Source: Lachnospiraceae bacterium (lineage in GTDB: Bacteria > Bacillota > Clostridia > Lachnospirales > Lachnospiraceae). From it: a DNA stretch of 28,869 bases. The position numbers were made by a program, and so were the translations under genes. Positions 15,625-25,200 of this stretch are shown one piece after another. The stretch spans positions 1 through 28,869 of the forward strand of contig JAFVEU010000046.1 in the NCBI GenBank assembly GCA_017475845.1, read 5' to 3'. The notes under the pieces were generated by a model, which saw only the letters and a program-made list of their open reading frames with translations, searched no databases and had not been told where the DNA came from. The first letter of the stretch is position 1, and every line of letters begins with the position of its first letter.

Positions 15625-16770
15625 ATGGCAGTTAATCGTTTTGTGCTTAATGGGATTTCGTATCATGGACACGGGGCTATCCAGGAGATACCCGGACTTA
15701 TCAAGTCCAGAGGGTTCAAGAAGGCTTTTGTGGCTTCGGATCCCGATCTTGTAAAGTTCGGCGTTACAAAGAAGGTAACGGATCTTCTTGAAAAGGAAGG
15801 CATAGGATTCGAGCTCTATTCCGATATCAAGCCCAATCCCACCATTGAGAATGTTCAGCACGGTGTTGAGGCATTCAAGAATTCCGGAGCGGACTGCATG
15901 ATAACCATCGGCGGAGGATCTTCCATGGATACCGGCAAGGGTATCGGTATCATCGTTAATAACCCTGAATTTGCTGATGTTCGTTCACTTGAGGGAGTTG
16001 CTCCCACAAAGAAGCGCACGGTATTCACCATTGCCGTTCCCACCACAGGCGGAACAGGCGCCGAATCTACCATAAACTACGTTATTACCGATGTTGAAAA
16101 GAAGAGGAAGTTTGTGTGTGTAGACCCTAACGACATCCCCGACATCGCGGTAGTGGATCCCGATATGATGTCCTCCATGCCCAAGGGACTTACAGCTTCA
16201 ACAGGTATGGATGCGCTGACCCATGCCATCGAAGGCTATACCACAGGAGCAGCCTGGGAGCTGGCAGATGTCCTGAACCTGGAGTCGATACAGCTCATAG
16301 CAAAGAATTTAAGGAAAGCTGTTGAGAATGATCCTGACGGACGTGAAGGAATGGCACTTGCCCAGTATGTGACCGCTATGGCTTATTCCAATGTAGGACT
16401 TGGTATCGCTCACTCCATGGCACATACCCTGGGGGCAGTTTATGACACACCTCACGGCGTAGCCTGCGCAATGATGCTTCCCATAGTTATGGAATTCAAT
16501 CAGGAGTACACGGGAACGAAGTTTAAGAATATAGCCGAGGCCTTTGGCGTTGATACCACCGGAATGGACGAGAAGGCATACAGGAAAGCCGCTATCGATG
16601 CGGTACGCCAGCTCTCCGTAGATGTAGGTATCCCTACAAAGCTTGAAAAGCTTAAGGAAGAGGATCTGCCTTTCCTTTGCGAGTCAGCCGCAGCCGATGC
16701 CTGCGCTCCCGGCAACCCGAGACACGCAGAACTTTCCGACTTCGAAGAGATGTTCAGAAAACTCATGTGA
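15625..16770 (+). CDS. fucO: Lactaldehyde reductase / 1,2-propanediol oxidoreductase (iron-dependent alcohol dehydrogenase)
   Basis: A 381-residue group III alcohol dehydrogenase that aligns end to end with E. coli FucO by eye, including the shared block NNPEFADVRSLEG and the INYVITD segment. The iron ligands fall at the same numbers as in E. coli: D196, H200, H263 and H277. The NAD-binding GGGS is at 97-99. It interconverts L-lactaldehyde and 1,2-propanediol with NAD(H), but related enzymes act on other short alcohols, so the in vivo substrate is not certain. GAGGAGGT is a strong ribosome site. It is a single-gene unit with its own promoter and terminator, without neighbouring fucose or rhamnose genes. 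Confidence 0.9.
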   Translation: MAVNRFVLNGISYHGHGAIQEIPGLIKSRGFKKAFVASDPDLVKFGVTKKVTDLLEKEGIGFELYSDIKPNPTIENVQHGVEAFKNSGADCMITIGGGSSMDTGKGIGIIVNNPEFADVRSLEGVAPTKKRTVFTIAVPTTGGTGAESTINYVITDVEKKRKFVCVDPNDIPDIAVVDPDMMSSMPKGLTASTGMDALTHAIEGYTTGAAWELADVLNLESIQLIAKNLRKAVENDPDGREGMALAQYVTAMAYSNVGLGIAHSMAHTLGAVYDTPHGVACAMMLPIVMEFNQEYTGTKFKNIAEAFGVDTTGMDEKAYRKAAIDAVRQLSVDVGIPTKLEKLKEEDLPFLCESAAADACAPGNPRHAELSDFEEMFRKLM

Positions 16771-16775
16771 GTGGA

Positions 16776-16800
16776 GTGATTTTTCTTTCAGAAAAATCAC
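16776..16800 (+). other. Perfect 11-bp palindromic hairpin
   Basis: GTGATTTTTCT (16776-16786), loop TTC, AGAAAAATCAC (16790-16800), starting six bases after the fucO-like stop. It has no T tract after it. It may be part of a composite palindromic element with the structures that follow. Confidence 0.6.
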
Positions 16801-16812
16801 GTAGCGACCTGG

Positions 16813-16841
16813 CACGTCCCCTCTTTGAGGGGACGTGTTTT
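16813..16841 (+). terminator. Intrinsic terminator of the fucO-like gene
   Basis: CACGTCCCCTC (16813-16823), loop TTT, GAGGGGACGTG (16827-16837), then TTTT. The 11-bp GC-rich perfect stem with a following T run is a strong terminator on the + strand. The last bases are also the beginning of the first 50-bp repeat. Confidence 0.75.
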
Positions 16842-16935
16842 GCGAAGCAAAATTGCCCGAAGACCACAAGTCTGAGGGCAACCCCTGTTTTGCGAAGCAA
16901 AATTGCCCGAAGACCACAAGTCTGAGGGCAACCCC
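16836..16935. repeat. Two perfect, abutting 50-bp direct repeats with internal palindromes
   Basis: Copies at 16836-16885 and 16886-16935 are identical over 50 bases and abut directly. Each contains the mini-hairpin TTTTGC-GAA-GCAAAA (16838-16852; second copy 50 bases on). Each also has a larger hairpin, TTGCCC-GA-AGAC-CACAA-GTCT-GA-GGGCAA (16853-16881; second copy 16903-16931), whose internal loop is a tandem G-A pair. This resembles a REP/BIME-type intergenic palindromic repeat rather than coding sequence. Confidence 0.9.
16899..16931 (-). terminator. Probable terminator for glgX on the minus strand
   Basis: Read on the minus strand, the second hairpin of the 50-bp unit (16903-16931) is followed by TTTT (16902-16899). 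It is the first strong structure after the glgX stop codon, so it is the likely end of that transcript. Confidence 0.5.
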
Positions 16936-16942
16936 AATTTTT

Positions 16943-19108
16943 TTACTTAAACGGCACCGCGTGGAATACCATTATGGATCTTCTCCGGACGGTGACTGTG
17001 CCCGGAGTCTCGGTCTTTTCCGCCATAAAGGACTCTTCTTCAAAGGTGTCTATCACCGTATTCCACCTCAGGCCGCTGCTTGTATTAAGCTCCGGAAGGC
17101 ATATATTAAGGTCTTCCCAGTAGGTATTGAGAGCGATATATAAGATGTCGTCCCCTATGCCTCTGGGATCCCTGCCCGCAAACATGACACCAATATAGTG
17201 GGAATCATTTGAATAGTCAGGCTCCCAGGGTCTCACGCCGTGGATGGAGATGGTGGGGAACCTTAAGGAACAGGGCTCGCACTCCTTCCTTATCACGATG
17301 TGCTTCTTCCGGAAGGCGATCATTTCCTGCACAAAATCATGGAACTTTCTGTTAAGCTCCAGCTTGGTCCAGTCCAGCCAGGAGATATAGTTATCCTGGC
17401 AGTAGGCGTTGTTGTTTCCTCCCTGGGAATTCCCGAATTCATCTCCCATAAAGAACATGGGAGTACCTCTGGAAAGCATGAGGGCTGCCATGGCATTTCT
17501 CATCATCCTCCGGCGGAGGGTGCGTACTTCCGTATCCGTGGTCTCACCTTCAACGCCGCAGTTCCAGGAGAGATTGTCATTTGAACCGTCTGTATTCCCC
17601 CAGTTATTTTCCTCATTATGCTTCATATTGTAGACATAGAGATCATGAAGGGTAAAGCCGTCGTGGCAGACCAGGAAATTTACCGAAGCATTGTATGTTC
17701 TGGTATCCCCGTTGTACAGATCCGGCGAGCCCGTGATACGGTTTGCGGCGGCCTGGGCCTTGCCGCAGTCTCCCTTTAAGAAGGCGCGCATATCGTCCCT
17801 GTATCGGCCGTTCCACTCCGCCCAGCGGTTCCAGGAGGGGAAGGAGCCCACCTGATAGAGTCCGCCTGCGTCCCAGGCCTCGGCAATAAGCTTCACCTTT
17901 CCAAGGATAGCGTCAAAAGCCAGACTCTGTAAGAGGGGCGGCTCCGACATAGGGGAACCGTCCTCGTTCCGTCCCAGGATGGTGGCAAGATCGAAGCGGA
18001 ATCCGTCAATCCTGTAGGCGGTGACCCAGTAGCGGAGGCAGTCCCTTATCATCTTCTGCACAATGGGATGATTGCAGTTAAGGGTGTTGCCGCAGCCCGA
18101 GAAATTATAATAATAGCCGTCAGGGGTCAGCATATAGTAGATATTGTTGTCAATGCCCTTAAAGCTTATGTAGGGGCCGTTCTCATTCCCTTCCGCGGTA
18201 TGGTTGAATACCACATCAAGGAATACCTCGATCCCGTTTTCATGGAATTCCCTTATCATGGCCTTAAGCTGGGAGCCTTCTCTGTTATGCTCTCTGGCGG
18301 AGGCATAGCTGGTATTGGGAGCGAAGAAGCATACCGTGTTGTAGCCCCAGTAGTCCACCAGCTCCCTGCCGTGGAAATCCCTTCTCCCCAGGATCTCATC
18401 GAATTCAAATATGGGCATGAGCTCCACTGCAGTGACCCCCAGCTCCTTAAGGTAGGGGATCTTTTCCTGTACACCGCCGAAGGTGCCGTTCAACCCCTCC
18501 TTCACACCGGAAGACTCGTCCTTGGTAAAGCCCCGGACATGCATTTCATAGATTATCAGATCCTCCATGGGAGTTAAGGGCATCTCCGATACGCCCCAGT
18601 CAAAGTTATTCTTAACGACTCTGGCGTGATACTCCTTTCTGGAGGATCTGCCCCACTCGTGCTGTCCCGTCACCGCCTTGGCATAGGGATCAAGGAGCAC
18701 CTTGGTCTTATCGAAGGTAAGCCCCTTTTTCGGATCATTGGGCCCGTCCACACGGTAGGCATATTCAAAATCCTCTATATCCAGATCGAAAACTATCATG
18801 GAGTATACGTTGCCGATCCTGTAATTATGGGGGAAAGGGATGACGGCAAAGGGCTCGTCAGCGTTCTTTTTATAGAGAAGGAGCTCGATACCCGTAGCCT
18901 GGTTGGATGAGATGGTGAAATTGACCCCGCAGGGGATGGCAGTGGCTCCCATCAGGTCATAAATACCCGGCCTGATGTCAAAACCCGACACCCTGCCTAA
19001 GGGGTACATATGGAAGCGCCCGTATTTCGGCACCTCCGGATCCATGTCATATACCGGTTTCCAGTGATCGTGCGGGCTTTCGTCGGAGATCTTTTTCGCT
19101 TTTTTCAT
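16943..19108 (-). CDS. glgX: Glycogen debranching enzyme GlgX (GH13 isoamylase type)
   Basis: A 721-residue GH13 enzyme. An N-terminal CBM48-like beta domain (about 45-165) precedes the catalytic barrel. Barrel motifs are DVVFNHT (298-304), the nucleophile Asp in GFRFDLA (D373), the acid/base Glu in LIAEAWD (E410) and the third Asp in CHDGFT (D483). A C-terminal beta domain follows. It should hydrolyse alpha-1,6 branches in glycogen or limit dextrins in the cytoplasm; no signal peptide is present. The ATG has AAGGAAG upstream. It is followed by the palindromic repeats and preceded by the adhesin gene on the same strand, with no other glycogen genes in view. Confidence 0.93.
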   Translation of the reverse strand: MKKAKKISDESPHDHWKPVYDMDPEVPKYGRFHMYPLGRVSGFDIRPGIYDLMGATAIPCGVNFTISSNQATGIELLLYKKNADEPFAVIPFPHNYRIGNVYSMIVFDLDIEDFEYAYRVDGPNDPKKGLTFDKTKVLLDPYAKAVTGQHEWGRSSRKEYHARVVKNNFDWGVSEMPLTPMEDLIIYEMHVRGFTKDESSGVKEGLNGTFGGVQEKIPYLKELGVTAVELMPIFEFDEILGRRDFHGRELVDYWGYNTVCFFAPNTSYASAREHNREGSQLKAMIREFHENGIEVFLDVVFNHTAEGNENGPYISFKGIDNNIYYMLTPDGYYYNFSGCGNTLNCNHPIVQKMIRDCLRYWVTAYRIDGFRFDLATILGRNEDGSPMSEPPLLQSLAFDAILGKVKLIAEAWDAGGLYQVGSFPSWNRWAEWNGRYRDDMRAFLKGDCGKAQAAANRITGSPDLYNGDTRTYNASVNFLVCHDGFTLHDLYVYNMKHNEENNWGNTDGSNDNLSWNCGVEGETTDTEVRTLRRRMMRNAMAALMLSRGTPMFFMGDEFGNSQGGNNNAYCQDNYISWLDWTKLELNRKFHDFVQEMIAFRKKHIVIRKECEPCSLRFPTISIHGVRPWEPDYSNDSHYIGVMFAGRDPRGIGDDILYIALNTYWEDLNICLPELNTSSGLRWNTVIDTFEEESFMAEKTETPGTVTVRRRSIMVFHAVPFK

Positions 19109-19133
19109 TAAGGACCGCTTCCTTTCTATTGTA

Positions 19134-19169
19134 GTTCAGCCGGGCTGTAAAACCCGGCTGAACGTTTTT
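19134..19169 (+). terminator. Strong hairpin with T tract facing the + strand, between two minus-strand genes
   Basis: GTTCAGCCGGG (19134-19144) pairs perfectly with CCCGGCTGAAC (19153-19163), followed on the + strand by G and TTTTT (19165-19169). On the minus strand, the direction in which both flanking genes are read, the hairpin is preceded by the A run and followed by TACAATAG. The canonical terminator form therefore points the other way. It may still end or protect the adhesin mRNA as a U-less hairpin. Confidence 0.5.
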
Positions 19170-19204
19170 ATTGCTATTTTGTTTTTGTTTGCTTTACACC
19201 TGTC

Positions 19205-22200
19205 TTACTGCTCTTCTGCTGCTGCTTTGCGGCGCTTCTTATCATCATGGATGATCTTTCCTGCTACCAGTGCTGCTGCTGCGAGGATCAGTATCCAGAA
19301 TACCAGGTTCATTTCGTCACCTGTTACAGGTGCCATCCTGTCACCCAGAACTCCGCTGTCAGGTCCCTTCCTTACACCAAGGACTCCGCTTGAAGGTCCA
19401 AGCTTAACGCCGTTGATGTCGCTGCCAAACAGGCGGACTCCCAGTACTCCTGATGAAGGAGCTGCTGCCCTGCTGTCCGGAAGTACCGCTACTCCCTCAG
19501 GAGTATCCACTTCCACATATCCGGGCGGTACCACGGTGGTGGAACCGGGTGTTGAGCTTCCGGGCGGCGGTGTGATGTAGGTAGTAGTTGTTGTAGTTGT
19601 GGAGCTGGAGCTCCTTCTCCTTCTCGACGTACTTGTGGTGGTAGGCGTCGATGTGGAGCTGGTGGTGCTTGTAGAGCTGCTGCTTGTGGTGCTTGAGCTC
19701 GTGTAGGTTGTGGTACTGGTCGTTGTAGGTGTCGACGTGGAGCTCGTTGTGCTGCTTGAGCTGCTGTCGTCATGACGCCTCCTGTAGTTAGGGATAGGTC
19801 CCTTGCCCGCTGTTGCGCTGGGCTTGTAGAAGGTCTCATCATTCAGGTTTGCTTCATTGATGGTGAAGAAGTAACCCTTCTGATCGTCGAAGGCATAATT
19901 GCTGTCTCCGTTGTCTATCTCTACGAAGCAGTACTCGCCCCAGATAAGGTTATTGACCTCGATCACACCGTCTGCATCCGTAGTATAGGTTCCCTGCCTG
20001 TACCAGTTAACATCAGCCATGGTCTTGGATACTGCAAGCTGAGCTCCTGTCTGAGGCAGATCCTTCATGTAAAGCTCGAAGGTAACGCCCTTGAACGGCT
20101 CCTTCACCCATCCGTTTCCGGAAGGTGTAACCTTGATCTTCTTGAGCTTAGCACTTCCGAAGTAAGGCTTGTTCTCAAATACCAGATCGATCTTGCCCTT
20201 TTCCGTGCTGAGCTTCAGATTCTCCGAAGCAGGATTAACTGTTATGTTTCCGTCCTCATCGATGGTAAAGGTATCCTTTGCCGAAGGATCTTCCTTCTTA
20301 TAGCCGTAAGGTGCCTTGACCTCAACCACCTTGTATTCACCGGCGGCAAGGCCTTCCGTGATGGTAGCGGGGGTGGTGAATTCCTTGCTGAAGCCTTCAG
20401 GACCCGTAACCTTAAGGACTGCTCCCGACTTCTCCTCACCGGAGTTCTTGTCTACCTTCACCAGACGGATCTCATTGCCGTAGTTGGTGAATGCGCAGAT
20501 ATCGATCTCGATAGCCTCTCCGGTAAAGAACTGCTTAATGGACTTCCAGAGGGTCTTATTTGCACTCTCTGTATTCTCATCATTCCTGTTCTTAATGGTA
20601 TCGATCTCATAAGCTATGGAGAGCTTACCCTTTTCGTCCTTGCTGACTTCTATGATGATCTCATAGGCTGCCTTGCTGTACTGGATATTCTCGTCTCCGC
20701 CGTACTCCTCATAGAGCAGGTACTTATGAGTGCCCACCTCGTCACCGCTGTACTTCAGGTTGAAGCTGTCTTCCTTGCTGTGGAGCGTGATCTGCTTAGT
20801 CGTTCCGCTGTCCTCATCCTTTAAGTAGAATGTGAAGCCTGACTCAGGCAGAGGAGCTTCCTTGCCGTTGACCTTGTAGATCTTCCGTACAGGGATCTCT
20901 ATCTCCACATTAGGGGTATTGATCACGGTAACCTCAGGAGTCACATTCTCCGTGATGGTCCCGCTTGTATTTCCTCTGTAGCTTACTGCATAGATACGGC
21001 CGTTGTAATCGGTCTTCGTCTCTGTGACGGTATAACCTACTCCGATAGGAAGACCAGATGCGGTGAGGCTTTCTCCATTCTTCAGCTTGAATGCGGCTTC
21101 TCCGGCCTTGAATTCCATCTCGCCGAACTTGCCTTCTATTGACTTGTCATCAAGGCTTACAGCGAATTCAAACTCTGTACTCAGATCCTTCTGATTCTCG
21201 CTGTTAACCTCCTTGGTAACCTTGAGGCCGCCGGCCTTTCTGCTGTTTACAAAGGCCAAGGACGCCTTTCCGGTTCCGAGAGCTCCGGTCACGCTGTAAC
21301 CCTCAGCTCCGTTAACTGTGGTATTGAAGTTGGCTACCAGATATCCGGCCTCATCCCTTACCTCGGTCACGGTGTAGGTCACTCCGTAAGGAAGACCTGT
21401 GATCTCCTTGCTTTCTCCGCCCTTCAGGCTGATGGTTGCCTTTCCGTCGGTAAGGCTTACTCCGTCAAAGCTTCCGGTAACCTTCTCTGAAAGCTCGATA
21501 TCGAAGGTGAAGGATCTGTCCTTATCTGCAGCTATTGCATTTACGATCTCCTTGCTGATCTCAATGGAGCCGGTCTTTCTTTCATTGATGACCTTAGCTG
21601 TCGCCGTGCCGTTCGTGTCAGGAATGGTACCCGTCTGACCCTCATAGCTTACGGTATAGAGCTGGGCTTCATCAGGATCCTCGAAGGTCTCGGTAACAGT
21701 GTAGGCTGTTCCCTGAGGAAGACCTGTAGCGGTCTTTGTCTCACCGTCTGCGAGAGTAAACTCCGCAACATTGCTGTTGAATCTGATCTCACCGTAAGGA
21801 CCGGTGATATTCAGGTCACTGTCCAGAGTGATCTTAACCTTAAAGTTCTTTGCCTTGTCTTCAGCGGTACCGTTCTTAACCTCCTTGGTAACGCTCAGTC
21901 CGCCTTCGTTGCGAACATTGGTGAACTTAGCTCCGGATATTGACGTACTGATGACTCCGGTAACTCCGGTGCTTGTAGGTGTAAATCCGTTCTCCGTCTT
22001 CTCGGATACAGTGTAGCTGATGCCGGTAGGAAGGCCTGTAGCGGTCTTCTTCTCGCCGTCCTTAAGCTTGAACTCAGCCTTTCCGTTTGTGAAGCTGATC
22101 TCACCGTAGTTATGCTGTGCATCGGTATTGATGGACTTGTCGCTGAGTTCAACCGTGAACTCGAACTCCTTGGTCTTATCAGCATCCGTGGAGCTGGTCA

Positions 22201-25200
22201 CGCTCTTCTCAACACTTAAGCTTCCTGTATCTCTCGTGTTCTCAAAGGCTGCTGCTGCAACGCTGTCCTTATCCACGGTAAGCTCTGTCCCGCTTCCGGG
22301 AACTCCGTTTACCTTTGTGGTGAAGCCGTCAACCGCTGCCTCTGTTACATTGTACTTAACTCCCACAGGCAGACCCTTGATGGTCTTCTTTTCGCCGCCC
22401 TTAAGGGTAATGGTGGCGCTTGTGCCTGTAATGGACATTTTGGATGTCCTGCCGCTCTGATCCACTACTTCGAACTCTCCGTCCAGAGCCTTGCTGAACT
22501 GCAGACCGAACTCGAATTCCTGATCCTTGTCCGCTGCCGCATCACTTATCAGGCTCTTAGAGATCTCGATATCATTGACATCACGGCCGTTCTTGAATAC
22601 TACATTGTTCTCAGCTGCGATGGTACCGCTTGCGCAGGGATCGGAACCGCTTATATCCACATCCTTGCCATCCACAACTATGCCCTGAAGGACTATCTCG
22701 CCTGAAGAGCGTTCCTTAACCGTGTATCTTACGCCCTGAGGAAGATTTGAAATGGTCTGGCTCTCGCCGCCCTTCAGCCTGATCGTGGTCTTTCCCTTAT
22801 CGAAGGTGACGCCGTAGGCCATGTCTTCCTGTACTATCTCAGGCTCCTTGCCTTCCTTATACTTGATATTGTACTTGCCGTAAGCTCCGTCTACCCTTGT
22901 GTCATCCAGTATCACATCAAAGATAAATTCCTGTGATGCATCGGCGGGAACCGTGCTTACAAGTTCCTTACTGATGGTAAGGGTTCCCTTGTTCCTCGGG
23001 TTGTCAAAGTGGATAACATGTCCGATGTCATCCACGGCTCCGGTATAGCCGTCATGGTACAGTGAGGTCATGAGATAGGTGTTCTCTTCCTCTACCGTAT
23101 AGTGTACTCCGTTGGGCAGTCCTTCGATCACTACCTCCTGTCCGTCCTCAAGAGTTGTATGAGCTACGCCGTTTGTGAATACCAGACCGCCGTAAGTACC
23201 GCTTACACTGGTATCATCCAGGGTGATGGTGAAGGGATATCCGATCTCCTTATCCACATCGCTCTCAACAGTCTTATGGATCACGAGACCACCGGTATTC
23301 CTGATATTCTTGAAGGAAACCGTATCCGTTCCGTTCGCTTCGATGGTTCCTGAAGCAAACTCATCAGTTACGGAATCTCCGCCGGATATGGTGGTCAGGA
23401 AGTCAGCTTCCTTAGCCTCTGTCTTGATCTCTTCTACCTTATAGGTAACACCCTCGGGAAGATCCTCGGCTGTCCTGGTCTCACCGTGCTTTAAGGTGAT
23501 GGTGTCATCCACACCGTTTACGAAGGTCATCTCACCGTACTGTCCGTTCAATGTGCTTCCTGCAGCATCGGTAAGGGTAACCCTGAACTTGAATGTTTTA
23601 TCTGTCTTGTCGCTGCCTGAAGGACTTACAACTTCCTTAGATACGCTTAAGCTTCCGGTCCTTCTGTAGTTCTTGAATACAGCCTTTCCGTTGGCAACGA
23701 TGCTTCCTCCGGTGAGGGTAGCGTCTGCCTTAACGGTGCCGTTAACTTCCACATCGAACTTCTGTCCTTCGGCCAGGACTTCCTTTATGGAGTAGCCTGT
23801 TCCTATAGGCAGACCTGCGATGGTAACGGATCCCTTGCCGCTTGCGTCTGTTGTGATCTTAACGCCTGTGGCCTTGCCATCGGTGAAGATTACACCGTTG
23901 AATTCTCCGCTAATGGTGTTGTTATCCAGCTCGATGTCAAAGCTGTATTCCGATGCCAGCTCATTTGCCACTGAGGTTCCGAGAACTACCTTCTCTATCA
24001 CAAGGATTCCCACATTCCTCTTATTGGTGAAGGCTGCTACCTTTACGATCTCCGGATCGATTGCTGTGAATCCTGTGGAGTGAGTAACAGTGGTTCCCAC
24101 CGTGGTCTCAAAGTCTTCCTCGGTTGCCTCGGTAACCCTGAACTCTACCCCTGCAGGAAGTCCGCTTATTACGTTCTCATTATCTCCTTCCCTGCCTGTA
24201 AGGGTGGTGGTGGCAACACCGTTTTCGAAGGTCACATCCTTCAGTGTTCCGGTATATGTGCCGTTTACTGTGTTGTCATTTAGTTCTATGGTAAATGAAT
24301 AGGTCTTTTCCTTATCAGCGGGAACAGGGCTTACTACCGTCTTGGAGATCTTGATCTTTCCTTCTTCCCTGCTGTTTGTAAATTCTGCGGAAGCAGCCTT
24401 TGCCTTATCGATGTTTCCGCTTGCGCCCTTCTTCTCTACCTTGAAGGTAACGCCGTCAACGGTAACCTTTCCGCCGTCCTCGCCTGTCTCTGTTACGGTA
24501 TAGCCGAGGCCGTTTGCCAGACCCTCTGCGGACTTGCTCTCTCCATCCTTAAGGGTGAAGGTGGCAACGCCGTCTGCAAAGGTCATTTCTCCGTAGGTTC
24601 CGCTTACGGTCTTGTCGCTTAATTCTACCTTGAAGGAGAAGTCCTTAGCCTTGTCTGCGGGAACGCTGCTTACTACGCTCTTGCTTACAATGAGGCCGCC
24701 CTCGTCCTTCTTATTTGTAAATGCCGCTACGGACTTAACCGAGCCGATGTTTCCTGTCTCGCCGGTCTTTGTGGTAACAAAGGCATCATCAACCTTTTCT
24801 TCAACGGTGTATCCTACGCCGATAGGAAGATTTGTTGCGCTCTTTGTCTGACCGTGATGTAAGGTAAAGGTTGCAACGCCGTCCTTAAATTCCATTCCTC
24901 CGAACTTGTAATCGTCGGTGGTATTGATGGTGGTGTCGCTTAAGGTTACCGTGAACTCAAAGTCCTTCGTAAGATCTGAAGGAGTGCTGCTCGTAACGGA
25001 CTTGGTAACATCCAGGTCACCGGTAGCCTTGCGGTTTGTAAAGCTTACAACCGACTCTGCGCTTCCTATGGTTCCGGTCGCTCCCGTGCTTTCGGCAGGA
25101 TATATGAAGCCGTCTGCCTGTACTTCGGTCACGGTATAGCCTGTGCCCTGAGGAAGACCCTTGATCTCCTTCTTTCCGTTGCCCTTGATGGTTATGGAAG

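Noticed and set aside
16836..16935. Possible CRISPR array
   Set aside because: There are only two repeats and they abut directly with no spacer; each unit is itself palindromic twice, unlike a CRISPR repeat.
19109..19140. Promoter for glgX using TACAAT on the minus strand
   Set aside because: The -10-like box has no -35 match at 16-18 bases and overlaps the long hairpin, so I could not support it.
20045..20059. LPQTG inside the second Cna_B domain of the adhesin
   Set aside because: It matches the sortase motif, but it is 275 residues from the C-terminus, inside a folded domain and not followed by a hydrophobic segment and basic tail, so it is most likely chance.
19772..20824. 350-codon + strand frame opposite the adhesin C-terminal domains, and many shorter ones up to 28000
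   Set aside because: They repeat with the periodicity of the adhesin domains and their translations look like reverse-complement shadows; no ribosome sites or conserved motifs.
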